A stretch of DNA of 38,825 nt from an uncultured Clostridia bacterium (GCA_947366895.1 CANBBP010000001.1:347117-385941), one strand, 5' to 3'; positions 17,178 through 27,187 are shown, counted from the first letter of the stretch. A program made the numbers and translations. Notes: generated from the letters alone by a model not told the origin.

Positions 17178-18674
17178 ATGGATAAAAATAAGAAAAAATT
17201 TTGCTTTGATTCTGACAAATATTTAAAACTTCAAAGTGAAAAGATAAAAGAAAAAATGAAATTTTTTAACAATAAGTTATACATGGAGTTTGGTGGTAAA
17301 CTTTTTGATGATTTACATGCAAGTCGCGTTTTACCTGGTTTTGACCCAAACATTCAAATTAAATTATTAGATAATTTTAAAAAAGATTGTGAAATTATTT
17401 TTGTTATTAACGCAAACGATATAGAAAAAAATAAAATTCGTGCGGACTTTGGAATTACCTACGATATGGAAGTTTTAAGACTTATTGATAAATTTAGAGA
17501 AAGAGGACTTCTTGTAAGTGCGATAGTAATTTCTCTTTTTAATGAGCAACCTTCTGCTATTACATTTAAGGAAAAACTAGAAAATTTAGGTGAAAGAGTT
17601 TTTTATCATTATTATACAAAAGGATATCCTACTGATGTTGAAACTATAGTAAGTGAAGAAGGTTATGGTAAAAATCCTTATATAGAAACAAGCAAGCCTC
17701 TTGTTGTAATAACTGCCCCAGGTCCAGGCAGTGGTAAACTTGCTACCTGCTTATCACAATTATATCATGAATATAAAAAAGGTATAAAAGCAGGATACGC
17801 AAAGTTTGAAAAATTTCCTGTATGGAACTTACCATTAAAACACCCTATTAATATTGCTTATGAAAGTTCTACTGCCGATTTAAAAGACACAAACTTAATT
17901 GATAGTTATCACTTTGATGCATATGGTAAAATTGCAGTTAGTTATAATAGAGACTTAGAAGCCTTCCCTGTTGTTAGAAACATATTAAGAAAAATCTTAA
18001 ATCAAGATATTTATAAATCCCCTACCGATATGGGAATAAATACAATAGCTGAATGTATTTATGATGATGAACTAGCAAGAGAAAGTGCAAAACAAGAAAT
18101 TATTAGACGTTATTATAGAGCAAAAGCTGATATTAAAAAGGGTAATGTTCCTAAATTTTGTGAAGAACGCACTCGCCTTCTTATGAATGAACTAGGTCTT
18201 GATAAATATGATAGAAAATGTGTTAGACCATGTGAAGAAAAAGAAATGGAAAGCAAACAACCTAGTGTTGCTATAGAATTACAAGATGGTAAAATTGTTG
18301 TAGGTAGACGAACAAAATTATTAACAGCTAGTGCTAGTGTAATACTTAACGCATTAAAAGTTGTTTCTGGAATAGAAGATAGATTTGAACTTATTTCTCC
18401 TCAAGTTTTAGAACCTATAGCTGACCTTAAAAAAAATATTTTAAACACGGAAAATGGAGTACTATCACTTAAAGATGCTTTAATTGCTTTAAGTATATCA
18501 GCCTATTACAATCCTCCTGCAAAAGTTGCTTACGACAATTTAAGCAAACTTTGGGGTTGTGAAGCACACTCATCTCATATATTGAGTCCTACAAATGAGG
18601 ACACAATTAGAAGGCTTAAAATTAACATGACTTGTGGCGATAGATTTACAACTAAAAATTTATTTGATAGTTAA
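17178..18674 (+). CDS. DUF1846 family protein
   Basis: 498 residues, the usual length of the family, from ATG 17178 (AAAAGGA upstream). Hallmark blocks are all present: LYMEFGGKLFDDLHASRVLPG near 35-55, EKNKIRADFGITYD near 92-106, TKGYPTDVETIVSEEGYGKNPY near 152-173, and a glycine-rich loop TAPGPGSGKLATCLSQLYHE near 179-199 that resembles a nucleotide-binding P-loop. IYKSPTDMG and GIEDRFELISP lie further on. The family is widespread in Firmicutes and has solved structures, but no accepted biochemical role that I know. A nucleotide-dependent activity is an inference from the loop. It is followed by its own terminator. Confidence 0.93.
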   Translation: MDKNKKKFCFDSDKYLKLQSEKIKEKMKFFNNKLYMEFGGKLFDDLHASRVLPGFDPNIQIKLLDNFKKDCEIIFVINANDIEKNKIRADFGITYDMEVLRLIDKFRERGLLVSAIVISLFNEQPSAITFKEKLENLGERVFYHYYTKGYPTDVETIVSEEGYGKNPYIETSKPLVVITAPGPGSGKLATCLSQLYHEYKKGIKAGYAKFEKFPVWNLPLKHPINIAYESSTADLKDTNLIDSYHFDAYGKIAVSYNRDLEAFPVVRNILRKILNQDIYKSPTDMGINTIAECIYDDELARESAKQEIIRRYYRAKADIKKGNVPKFCEERTRLLMNELGLDKYDRKCVRPCEEKEMESKQPSVAIELQDGKIVVGRRTKLLTASASVILNALKVVSGIEDRFELISPQVLEPIADLKKNILNTENGVLSLKDALIALSISAYYNPPAKVAYDNLSKLWGCEAHSSHILSPTNEDTIRRLKINMTCGDRFTTKNLFDS

Positions 18675-18740
18675 TAAAATAATATATATCTATTTAATTT
18701 AAATTAAAGGTAAAAATTATCATACAAAAAATATTTTTAT

Positions 18741-18774
18741 AAAAATATCTTGCTAATGTGAGATATTTTTTTTA
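18741..18774 (+). terminator. Intrinsic terminator of the DUF1846 gene
   Basis: AAAAATATCT/AGATATTTTT stem with a 10-nt loop and eight or more T after it, 66 bp beyond the stop codon. Confidence 0.8.
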
Positions 18775-18801
18775 ATGCTTTCATAAAAATATAAAGAAAC
18801 T

Positions 18802-19524
18802 ATGACTATTAAAAATTTAAAAGAAAACCTATTACCAATAATAAAACTACTAGTAGTAACTATAATATCTATTTTGTTTTTTGTAGGTATTTATTTTATA
18901 TTAAAAAAAACAGGTGTCATAGGCAAATTTGATAACATTGAAGAACTAAAAGTTTTAATTCTTTCCACAGGGTTTTGGTGTTATGCTGTATTTGTTTTTT
19001 TACAATTTTTACAAGTAACAATTTTACCAATTCCTGCAATGGTAACAACAATAGTAGGTGTAATTATATTTGGACCTTTTGTAGCCTTTTTACTTAGTAC
19101 TCTTGCGATATTATTAGGTAGTATATTCGCTTATCTATTAGGTAAATTTTTTGGCATGAAACTTTTATATTTTTGTATAGGAAAAAATAAAACTGAATAC
19201 TTACAAAGCAAACTTGAAAAAGGAAAATACATTTTTTTTATAATGATGCTCTTTCCTCTTTTTCCAGATGATATTTTATGTATGTTAGCAGGAGTTATAA
19301 ATTTAGATTTTAAATTCTTTTTAATTACAAATTTAATTACACGTCCTATTAGTTTATTTTGTTTATGTTTTTTCTCTACTGGTTTTATGATTCCTTATTC
19401 TTCATGGGGAATATTAATCTGGATAATTATTGCCCTAATACTTGTCACGGTATTTATTTTATCTATTAAATATAAAACTAAAATAGAAGCTTTTGTAAAT
19501 GTAAAAATACTAAAAAACAAGTAG
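18802..19524 (+). CDS. TVP38/TMEM64 (VTT-domain) membrane protein
   Basis: 240 residues with about six hydrophobic segments. The core near 85-120 reads GVIIFGPFVAFLLSTLAILLG, then SIFAYLLGKFFG, the G-rich helix pair of VTT/DedA-like proteins. MMLFPLFPDDILCMLAGVINL near 147-168 matches the FPxxPxDxxxxxAG re-entrant region of the family. Relatives are thought to move or scramble lipids such as undecaprenyl phosphate, or to couple to ion gradients. The ATG at 18802 has only a weak ribosome site (AAAGAAA) and lies 28 bp after the previous terminator. The TAG stop lies inside the stem of its own terminator. Confidence 0.9.
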   Translation: MTIKNLKENLLPIIKLLVVTIISILFFVGIYFILKKTGVIGKFDNIEELKVLILSTGFWCYAVFVFLQFLQVTILPIPAMVTTIVGVIIFGPFVAFLLSTLAILLGSIFAYLLGKFFGMKLLYFCIGKNKTEYLQSKLEKGKYIFFIMMLFPLFPDDILCMLAGVINLDFKFFLITNLITRPISLFCLCFFSTGFMIPYSSWGILIWIIIALILVTVFILSIKYKTKIEAFVNVKILKNK

Positions 19525-19543
19525 TAACTTTTACTACTTGTTT
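19515..19543 (+). terminator. Terminator overlapping the stop codon of the VTT gene
   Basis: AAACAAGTAGTAA/TTACTACTTGTTT, a 13-bp stem with a 3-nt loop, followed by AATTTTT. The last two codons and the TAG stop (19522-19524) are in the left arm, so a terminating ribosome would cover it. Confidence 0.75.
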
Positions 19544-19658
19544 AATTTTTATAATTACTTTAATTTTTTCTTTTATATATAAATTGTTTTTATATGATTT
19601 TAATATAAATCATAAAAATAACATTTATATTGTTTATATATTAATTTGATAACTTTAA

Positions 19659-20657
19659 TTAACTATTATTTTTCTCAAAGTTGAAGGCAGAAAGACACAT
19701 TTCTTCTATAGTCTTTTCTGTTTTAAAGCCTAACTCTTTTTCTGCCTTTTCACTACTTGCAAAGTTACATTCGCTGTCGCCTTCTCTTCTTTTACCCAAT
19801 TTATATTTTACTTTGTTTTCGCAAACTTTATTAAACGAGTTTAAAACCTCTAAAACACTATATCCATGCCCTGTACCTAAATTATAAATATTATAACCTG
19901 ATAAACCTTCAATTTTATTTAAAGCTTTTAAATGACCTTTTGCTAAATCCACAACATGTATAAAATCTCTGATACAAGTACCATCAGGGGTATTATAATC
20001 ATCTCCAAAAATAGTTAGTTGGTCTAACTTTCCTAATGCTGTTCTTGTTATATAAGGCATCAAGTTATTAGGTATACCATTTGGATTTTCACCTATTAAC
20101 CCACTTTCATGAGCACCTATTGGATTAAAATACCTTAAAATTATTGCTTTAAATTTTGGGTTAGCATTAACATAATCTTTTAAAATTTCTTCTATAAAAT
20201 ACTTTGTTCTACCATAAGGATTGATAGGTTTAAGTATCCCTGATTCTTTATATGGTGGAACATTTTCTGTTGAATAAACACAAGCTGATGAACTAAAGAT
20301 TAGTTTATTAACCCCATATTTTTCCATACATTTTAAAAGATTAATTGTTCCACCGATATTAGTTTCATAATATGTAAGAGGTATTTTTGTACTTTCTCCT
20401 ACCGCTTTTAAACCTGCAAAATGAATTACAGCATCAAAGCACCCTTCTTTAAACATTTTATCCATATCTGATAAATTGCACATATCCAATTTATAAAACT
20501 TAATTTGTTTGCCTGTTATATTCTTTAATTTGTCTAAAACATTAATTGAAGAATTATATAAATTATCCATTATTTCAACTTCAAAGCCCGCAGAAATTAA
20601 TTCAACAGCAGTATGACTTCCTATATATCCTAAACCGCCTGTTAATAAAACTTTCAT
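19659..20657 (-). CDS. galE: UDP-glucose 4-epimerase
   Basis: 332 residues, the normal length. It interconverts UDP-glucose and UDP-galactose with bound NAD for Leloir metabolism and for cell-envelope polysaccharides. The NAD-binding GGLGYIGS is at 7-14, DNLYNSS at 31-37, HFAGLKAVGES at 79-89, the catalytic serine region SSSACVYS at 122-129 and the Y148-x-x-x-K152 pair in NPYGRTK. Downstream, RYFNPIGAHESG and GTCIRDFIHV are typical of GalE. SACVYS replaces the usual SATVYG, a small change next to the active serine. ATG 20657 has GAGG upstream. It is a single gene, with no galK or galT beside it, which fits a role in envelope sugar supply. Confidence 0.96.
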   Translation of the reverse strand: MKVLLTGGLGYIGSHTAVELISAGFEVEIMDNLYNSSINVLDKLKNITGKQIKFYKLDMCNLSDMDKMFKEGCFDAVIHFAGLKAVGESTKIPLTYYETNIGGTINLLKCMEKYGVNKLIFSSSACVYSTENVPPYKESGILKPINPYGRTKYFIEEILKDYVNANPKFKAIILRYFNPIGAHESGLIGENPNGIPNNLMPYITRTALGKLDQLTIFGDDYNTPDGTCIRDFIHVVDLAKGHLKALNKIEGLSGYNIYNLGTGHGYSVLEVLNSFNKVCENKVKYKLGKRREGDSECNFASSEKAEKELGFKTEKTIEEMCLSAFNFEKNNS

Positions 20658-20871
20658 ATTTTTACTTCCTCTTATTAATTATTTTTAGTGTAACAAATAT
20701 AAAAAAATTAAACAACTAATTTATTTTTAATAATACTTTTGTTAAAATCTTTATTAAAATTATTTTTAAAATTTATAATATAAACTTGGTTTTATTTATT
20801 TTTTTATTAAATTCTTATTAACCTTAAAAAGCAAAGCAAACAGCTAAAAACCAATATTTTTAAAAATTATC

Positions 20872-20900
20872 TTGACTTTTAACTGAAAAAGTTTGATAAT
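20872..20900 (+). promoter_or_regulatory. Promoter of the ABC exporter operon
   Basis: TTGACT (20872-20877), 17 bp, GATAAT (20895-20900). It leaves an untranslated leader of about 220 nt before the first exporter gene. Confidence 0.7.
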
Positions 20901-20970
20901 GTGTTTTGCATAGTTAAATACAATTATATATTATAATATATATAATAATAAATAATCATTTAAAAAAAAT

Positions 20971-21042
20971 GCTTTCACAAATAAATGTTACTTCTTGATT
21001 TTTACATAAAAAGGGTTTATTTGTAAATGCTTTTATTTTTTA
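20971..21042 (+). promoter_or_regulatory. Attenuator-like hairpin in the ABC exporter leader
   Basis: GCTTTCACAAATAAA (20971-20985) pairs with TTTATTTGTAAATGC (21016-21030) at 13 of 15 positions and is followed by a T-rich run (21031-21042). This resembles an intrinsic terminator placed between the promoter and the gene it should switch. A 9-codon ORF (ATG 20969 to TGA 20998, MLSQINVTS) lies inside the left arm and loop but lacks a ribosome site. Apart from this and the promoter, I see nothing else in the 467-bp gap between galE and the exporter. Confidence 0.5.
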
Positions 21043-21124
21043 TTAAGATTTTGTAATTATTATATTAAAACTTTCATATATATTATGTATTTTGCTTTAA
21101 TAAATTTAACAAAAGGAGAAAATT

Positions 21125-22870
21125 ATGATTAAAAAATTAGCTCGTTCTATAAGAGAATACAAAACTTCTTCCATTCTTACTGCACTATTTGTATCTTTTG
21201 AAGTTGTTTTAGAAATTCTCATTCCTTTACTTATGGCAGAATTAATTAATCAAGGTATAGAGCAAGGACAAATGTCTGTCATCTTAAAATTTGGTTTTAT
21301 TTTAATAGGCATGGCAATTATGTCGTTTATTTTTGGAGCATTATCTGGCAATTTTTGTGCTAAAGCAAGTAGTGGTTTTGCAAAAAATTTAAGAAAAGAT
21401 ATGTTTCACAAAATTCAAAGTTATTCATTTTATAACATAGATAAATTTTCACCAGCTAGTCTTGTTACAAGAATAACAACCGATGTAAACTATGTTCAAA
21501 TGGCTTATCAAATGATTATAAGAGTAGCAGTTAGAAGTCCGTTAATGCTTATATTCGCTATGGTAAGTACATTTATAATTAATGTTAAAATGGGTCTTAT
21601 ATTGTTAATAGCAAGCCCATTACTACTAACTGGACTATTATTAATACTTAGATTTGTTCACCCACAATTTAAAAAAGTTGTAAAAGAATATGATGACTTA
21701 AATAACACCGTTCAAGAAAATGTAAGAGCAACTAGGGTTGTTAAAGCTTATGTAAGAGAAGATTATGAAATAGAAAAATTTGGTAAAATTAGTGACCAAA
21801 TTTATAAGGACTATTCAAAAGCTCGTAAAATATTGGCTTTCAACTCTCCTCTTATGCAACTAGCAATATATTCTTGTATGATTTTAATTTGTTATTTTGG
21901 TGCTAAAATAATTGTGGATACAGGCGGAACAACTTTAAATGTAGGTGAATTACAAACCTTGTTTCAATACACCATGCAGATATTAATGTCGCTTATGTTG
22001 TTTTCTATGGTTATAATAAATATTGCTATCTCTCGTGCTTCTGCTCAAAGAATAGTTGAAATATTGGATGAAACCCCTAACATATCAAATCCAGAAAATC
22101 CAATTACTAAAGTTAATAGTGGTGACATTGAATTTAAAAATGTATCATTTAGTTATACAGATGACATCTCAAAATTATGTTTAAAAGACATTAATTTAAA
22201 AATCAAGTCAGGCGAAACTATAGGTATTTTAGGTGGAACAGGAAGTAGTAAAAGTACTCTAATTTCTCTTATTCCTAGATTATATGATGCAACAAGTGGT
22301 AAGGTATTAGTTGGCAAAAAAGATGTAAAAGACTATAACTTAGAAACTTTAAGAGATAGTGTTGCCGTTGTTTTGCAAAAAAATGTATTATTTTCTGGCA
22401 CAATAAAAGAAAACTTAAAATGGGGAAATCCTAATGCAAGTGATAAAGAAATAGAGAGAGTTTGTAAACTTGCCTGTGCTGATGAATTTATTGAAAACTT
22501 CCCTAACAAATACGAAACCTATATTGAACAAGGTGGAACTAATGTAAGTGGTGGTCAAAAACAAAGATTATGTATAGCAAGAGCCCTACTTAAAAAGCCT
22601 AAAATTTTAATTTTAGATGATTCCACTAGTGCAGTTGATACTAAAACCGATAGCATGATAAGACGAGCTTTTAAAGAAGAAATTCCTAAAACAACAAAAA
22701 TTATTATTGCTCAAAGAGTAACAAGTATTATGGATGCAGATAAAATTATTTTACTTGATGGTGGAAAAATAGTTGCTATGGGAACTCATAGTCAGTTATT
22801 AAAAACAAGCGAAGTTTACAAAGACATTTATACCTCTCAAACAAAAAAAGGAGGTAAAAAAGATGCCTAA
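21125..22870 (+). CDS. ABC exporter subunit with a degenerate ATPase site
   Basis: 581 residues: six transmembrane helices (~1-310) fused to a nucleotide-binding domain. ATG 21125 follows AAAAGGAG. The Walker A is GGTGSSKST (~368-376), with Ser where Gly is usual. The signature is VSGGQ (~472). The Walker B is LILDDSTSAVD, with Asp in place of the catalytic Glu, and the switch histidine is Gln (AQRVTS). These changes define the non-catalytic half-site of heterodimeric exporters such as TM287/288, BmrCD and LmrCD. Its stop overlaps the start of the next gene by 8 bp, so translation is coupled. Such pumps export hydrophobic drugs or lipids; the substrate here is unknown. Confidence 0.94.
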   Translation: MIKKLARSIREYKTSSILTALFVSFEVVLEILIPLLMAELINQGIEQGQMSVILKFGFILIGMAIMSFIFGALSGNFCAKASSGFAKNLRKDMFHKIQSYSFYNIDKFSPASLVTRITTDVNYVQMAYQMIIRVAVRSPLMLIFAMVSTFIINVKMGLILLIASPLLLTGLLLILRFVHPQFKKVVKEYDDLNNTVQENVRATRVVKAYVREDYEIEKFGKISDQIYKDYSKARKILAFNSPLMQLAIYSCMILICYFGAKIIVDTGGTTLNVGELQTLFQYTMQILMSLMLFSMVIINIAISRASAQRIVEILDETPNISNPENPITKVNSGDIEFKNVSFSYTDDISKLCLKDINLKIKSGETIGILGGTGSSKSTLISLIPRLYDATSGKVLVGKKDVKDYNLETLRDSVAVVLQKNVLFSGTIKENLKWGNPNASDKEIERVCKLACADEFIENFPNKYETYIEQGGTNVSGGQKQRLCIARALLKKPKILILDDSTSAVDTKTDSMIRRAFKEEIPKTTKIIIAQRVTSIMDADKIILLDGGKIVAMGTHSQLLKTSEVYKDIYTSQTKKGGKKDA

Positions 22871-24755
22871 AGAAAAATCAAATAAAAAATCTAATAGTGC
22901 AAAAAGAATACTTCATTATATATTTAAAAGTCATAAAATACAAATCGCTCTTGTTTTTATATTAATTATAATAGCATCGGTATCTAGTGTTTCATCTGCT
23001 TTATTCACTGGTGAAATTATAGACTATATTGGAAAAATAATGAAAGAAGGGGCGGAATTTTCTGGCATAATTACTCGTATAACAATCATGGCTATAGTAT
23101 TTGGTGCTGGAATAATTGCTAGTTTCCTTTATAATTTAATAATGGTATATATTTCACAAGGAGTATTAAAAGATATTCGTGATGAAATGTTTGCTAAAAT
23201 GCAAAAGTTACCAGTTAAATACTTTGACACTCACACTCATGGCGATATTATGAGCCGATATACAAACGATACCGATTCTCTTGAACAAATGTTATGCCAA
23301 AGCATTCCTCAAATAATATCTTCCGTTTTAACCATTTTATTTGTTTTTGCCTTTATGTTAAGCATAAGCATTTACCTAACCTTAGTTATAATATTCTTCT
23401 TAATATTCATGATGCTTATAACAAAAACCATAGGTGGCAAAAGCAGAAAATACTTTATTGCTCAACAAGTTTCAGTTGGTAAAACAACAGGTTATATTGA
23501 AGAAATGATTAATGGCCAAAAAGTTATTAAAGTATTTAATCATGAACAACAAAATAAAGATGGCTTTGATAAATTAAATGAAGAACTTTGTTTTAATGCC
23601 ACAAAAGCAAACAAATACGCAAATATTTTTATGCCTATTATGCAAAACTTAGGTCATTTACAATATGTAGTTATTGCAATTATAGGTGGTCTACTTGCTA
23701 TATTTGGTGTAAACAATATTAGTTTAACCGGATTAAGTGTAATTACTTTAGGAAATATTGTATCATTTATGGGTTTAAGTAGACAATTTACTATGCCTAT
23801 TAGTCAAGTTTCACAACAAGTAAATAGCATAATCCTAGCATTAGCTGGTGCTGAAAGAATATTTGAAATGATGGATACCCCTGCTGAAACTGATGAAGGA
23901 TATGTAACCTTAATTAATGTTGAAAAAGATGAAGAAGGCAATTTAACTGAAGTTGAACATCGTACAAATATATGGGCATGGAAGCACCCTCACCATGATG
24001 GAACCACAACCATTCATGAGTTAAAAGGCGATGTAAGATTTTTTGATGTGGACTTTGGTTATGATAAAGAAAAAATTGTACTTCATGATGTTTCTCTTTA
24101 CGCAAAACCTGGTCATAAAATTGCCTTTGTTGGGGCTACTGGTGCAGGAAAAACTACCATTACTAACCTAATAAATAGATTTTATGATATAGCAGATGGT
24201 AAAATAAGATATGATGGCATTAACATTAATAAAATTAAAAAAGATGATTTAAGAAAATCTATAGGCATAGTATTACAAGACACTAACCTATTTACTGGAA
24301 CTGTAAAAGAAAATATAAGATATGGCAACTTAGCTGCTACAGATGAACAAGTTTTTGAAGCCGCTAAACTTGCAAATGCTGATGATTTTATTCAAAGACT
24401 TCCACAAGGTTATGACACTATGCTTGAAAGTGATGGTGCAAACTTAAGCCAAGGACAAAGACAATTATTATCAATTGCCCGTGCTGCGATTGCAAATGCT
24501 CCTGTTATGATTTTAGATGAGGCTACTTCAAGCATCGACACCCATACCGAAAAACTTGTTCAAGATGGAATGGATGCTTTAATGCATGGAAGAACAGTTT
24601 TTGTTATTGCCCATAGATTGTCAACAGTTCAAAATTCTAATGTAATTATGGTACTTGACCATGGCAGAATTATTGAAAAAGGTTCGCATGATGATTTAAT
24701 AAAACTTAAAGGTAAATATTATCAATTATATACAGGAAAACTTGAACTTGATTAA
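22863..24755 (+). CDS. ABC exporter subunit with the catalytic ATPase site
   Basis: 630 residues; partner of the preceding gene, with an AAAGGAGG ribosome site inside that gene's end. Six transmembrane helices lie at ~25-325. A family-typical insertion (~340-395, rich in E, H and W) leads into the ATPase domain. The Walker A is GATGAGKTT (~424), the signature LSQGQ (~526), and the Walker B MILDEATSSID with the catalytic Glu (~549). The switch His is present in IAHRLST (~583). All catalytic residues are intact, complementing the defective site of the first subunit. The pair should form one asymmetric exporter with one consensus ATP site. Confidence 0.94.
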   Translation: MPKEKSNKKSNSAKRILHYIFKSHKIQIALVFILIIIASVSSVSSALFTGEIIDYIGKIMKEGAEFSGIITRITIMAIVFGAGIIASFLYNLIMVYISQGVLKDIRDEMFAKMQKLPVKYFDTHTHGDIMSRYTNDTDSLEQMLCQSIPQIISSVLTILFVFAFMLSISIYLTLVIIFFLIFMMLITKTIGGKSRKYFIAQQVSVGKTTGYIEEMINGQKVIKVFNHEQQNKDGFDKLNEELCFNATKANKYANIFMPIMQNLGHLQYVVIAIIGGLLAIFGVNNISLTGLSVITLGNIVSFMGLSRQFTMPISQVSQQVNSIILALAGAERIFEMMDTPAETDEGYVTLINVEKDEEGNLTEVEHRTNIWAWKHPHHDGTTTIHELKGDVRFFDVDFGYDKEKIVLHDVSLYAKPGHKIAFVGATGAGKTTITNLINRFYDIADGKIRYDGININKIKKDDLRKSIGIVLQDTNLFTGTVKENIRYGNLAATDEQVFEAAKLANADDFIQRLPQGYDTMLESDGANLSQGQRQLLSIARAAIANAPVMILDEATSSIDTHTEKLVQDGMDALMHGRTVFVIAHRLSTVQNSNVIMVLDHGRIIEKGSHDDLIKLKGKYYQLYTGKLELD

Positions 24756-24858
24756 ATATTAACTTTAAATTTAAGATATTTAAAAATCAATAATAATATT
24801 TAGTTTATTAATATGTTTATTAAATTTATTTTTTTATATGTAAAAATAAATTTAACAC

Positions 24859-24891
24859 AAAAAAAATGGTAAACTTATTACCATTTTTTTT
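24859..24891 (+). terminator. Bidirectional terminator between the exporter operon and tex
   Basis: AAAAAAAATGGTAA/TTACCATTTTTTTT with a short loop and A/T runs on both sides. It can end the plus-strand exporter operon and the minus-strand tex operon. Confidence 0.85.
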
Positions 24892-24945
24892 ATTTTTAAT
24901 ATATTTATTATTATTTTTAATCCGTTTTTTTGCTTCGTTATTATA

Positions 24946-27135
24946 CTAAGCATTTGTTGTAACAACATTTTCTGTTGTTAAATCACTATCAACTTTTCTT
25001 ATAGATAAACCTATTCTTTGTTTTTGTAAATCAATGCTAATAATTTTAACATTAACAACTTGTCCTACTGTTAATTCTTCGCTAGGATGTTTAATATATC
25101 TATCACATACTTCAGAAATATGAACAAGGCCATCTTGGTGAACTCCTATGTCAACGAAAGCCCCAAAATCTATAACATTTCTAACAGTACCTTTCATTAC
25201 CATACCAACCTTAAGGTCTTCAATACTCATAACATCACTTCTTAATTCAGGTTTTGGTAAATCATCACGAATATCCCTTCCTGGTTTTAAAAGTTCTTTT
25301 ACAATATCATTTAAAGTAGGAACACCTATACCACATTCTGTTGCAACCTTTTCTTCTCCCTTTGCGGCAATTAAACGAGGTAAATTTTGAATATTTTCAT
25401 TAATAACGTCTTGTTCTGACATATTAAACATAGATAACAATTTTTTAGTTGCTGTATAACTTTCTGGGTGAACCCCTGTATTATCTAAAATATTTTTTTC
25501 ATTAGGTATTCTTAAGAAACCTGCACATTGAACATATGCTTTTTCACCTAACTTAGAAACATTAAGCAACTCATTTCTTTCAGTAAACTTACCATTTTTT
25601 CTTCTATATTCAACAATATTTTTTGCAATTCCTGCATTTAAACCTGAAATGTGTTCTAGTAACTTATATGAAGCGGTATTAAGGTCAACTCCTACAGAGT
25701 TTACACAATCTTCTACTACCCCATCTAAAACAGTTGTTAATCTTTTTTGAGGCATATCATGTTGATATTGACCAACACCAATAGATTTAACATCAATTTT
25801 AATAAGTTCTGCTAATGGGTCTTGTAAACGCCTTGCTATACTTACAGCACTACGAGTTGTAACATCATAATCAGGAAATTCTTCTGCTCCTACTTTTGAT
25901 GCACTATAAACCGAAGCCCCTGCTTCATTAACAACCATATATTCAACTTTTCTTGGTAATTTTTTAATTAAATTACTTACAAATATTTCGCTTTCTTTAC
26001 TTGCTGTACCATTACCTATTGAAATAGCATCAACATTATGTTTTTTAACTAATTGACTTATAACTTCTTCAGACTTTTCTATTTGATTATGAGGAGGTGT
26101 TGGAAAGATTACTGTTTTATCTATAACATTTCCACTTTGGTCAATAACTGCAATTTTACAACCTGTACGATAAGCAGGGTCTAAACCTAAAATAACTTTA
26201 TCCTTAAGTGGAGGTTGCATAAGTAGAGGTTTCAAATTTACTTCAAACATTTTAATTGCTTGTTCGCTTGCAGTATCGGTAAGAGCATTTCTTAATTCTC
26301 TAATTAATGAAGGTAAAATTAATCTTTCATAACTATCAGCAATAACATTTCTCATAAATTCTTCATAAGAACCATTTTTAACTAATACTTCTTCTGAAAT
26401 AAGTTCTAAGCACTTTTCATTATTAACTTCAACATCTACCTTTAGGCAATCATCTTTTTCGCCTCTATTAATAGCAAGTATTCTATGGCTAGGAATTTTT
26501 GCTACAGGTTCTTTATAATTTTCATAAGTTTGATAAATTAAATATTTTTCACCTTGTTTTAATGTAGTTACTATTTGAGCACTGCTCATTAAAAATTCTC
26601 TTAATATTTTTCTTATTTCTGCATCATCAGAAATCATTTCTGCTATTATATCACTTGCACCTTGTAAGGCTTGTTCAACATTTTCAACACCCTTTTCTTC
26701 ATTAATATAATCTTTTGCAAGTTCCTCAAGAGGAGTTTTATCTTTCTGAGCAAAAATAATTTCTGCTAAAGGTTTTAATCCTTTTGCTTCAGCAATAGTT
26801 GCCCTTGTTTGGCGTTTAGGTTTAAATGGTCTATAAATATCTTCTAACTCAGTTAAAGTTAAGGCTTCATCTAAACTCTTCATTATTTCTGGAGTCATTT
26901 TTTCTTGTTCAGTTATAAGCCTTACAATTTCTTCTTTTCTCTTTTCAAAATTTCTAAGGTATTCAAGTCTATCTGCAAAATCCCTTATTTTTTGGTCATC
27001 ACAACTACCATGCATTTCCTTACGATATCTTGCAATGAAAGGAACCGTGCAACCTTCATCTAGTAATGAAATAATGTTTAATGAATGTTGTGGTTCTAAA
27101 TTAAATTCTAAACTTAAAATTTGTGCTATGTCCAT
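24946..27135 (-). CDS. tex: Tex family nucleic-acid-binding protein with S1 domain
   Basis: 729 residues, close to the usual 720-780. In order: a helical N-terminal Tex domain with VPFIARYRKE near 33, a YqgF-like RNase H fold near 315-450 (KVILGLDPAYRTGCKIAVID), helix-hairpin-helix motifs near 490-560 (NTASYKLLEHISGLNAGIAK), and an S1 RNA-binding domain near 641-705 (GMVMKGTVRNVIDFGAFVD). Tex proteins bind RNA and DNA and affect transcription and stress tolerance. ATG 27135 follows GGAGAAG. The gene lies 52 bp after the DUF1015 gene on the same strand, and the CNNM-type gene lies before that. The three probably form one transcript from the promoter near 29902. Confidence 0.95.
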   Translation of the reverse strand: MDIAQILSLEFNLEPQHSLNIISLLDEGCTVPFIARYRKEMHGSCDDQKIRDFADRLEYLRNFEKRKEEIVRLITEQEKMTPEIMKSLDEALTLTELEDIYRPFKPKRQTRATIAEAKGLKPLAEIIFAQKDKTPLEELAKDYINEEKGVENVEQALQGASDIIAEMISDDAEIRKILREFLMSSAQIVTTLKQGEKYLIYQTYENYKEPVAKIPSHRILAINRGEKDDCLKVDVEVNNEKCLELISEEVLVKNGSYEEFMRNVIADSYERLILPSLIRELRNALTDTASEQAIKMFEVNLKPLLMQPPLKDKVILGLDPAYRTGCKIAVIDQSGNVIDKTVIFPTPPHNQIEKSEEVISQLVKKHNVDAISIGNGTASKESEIFVSNLIKKLPRKVEYMVVNEAGASVYSASKVGAEEFPDYDVTTRSAVSIARRLQDPLAELIKIDVKSIGVGQYQHDMPQKRLTTVLDGVVEDCVNSVGVDLNTASYKLLEHISGLNAGIAKNIVEYRRKNGKFTERNELLNVSKLGEKAYVQCAGFLRIPNEKNILDNTGVHPESYTATKKLLSMFNMSEQDVINENIQNLPRLIAAKGEEKVATECGIGVPTLNDIVKELLKPGRDIRDDLPKPELRSDVMSIEDLKVGMVMKGTVRNVIDFGAFVDIGVHQDGLVHISEVCDRYIKHPSEELTVGQVVNVKIISIDLQKQRIGLSIRKVDSDLTTENVVTTNA

Positions 27136-27187
27136 AATAAAAATCTTCTCCGTTTTAATGTATTTTAATTATTATAATTATAATAAA

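Noticed and set aside
20969..20998. Leader peptide ORF before the ABC exporter as a called gene
   Set aside because: Nine codons without a ribosome site; mentioned only as part of the attenuator hypothesis.
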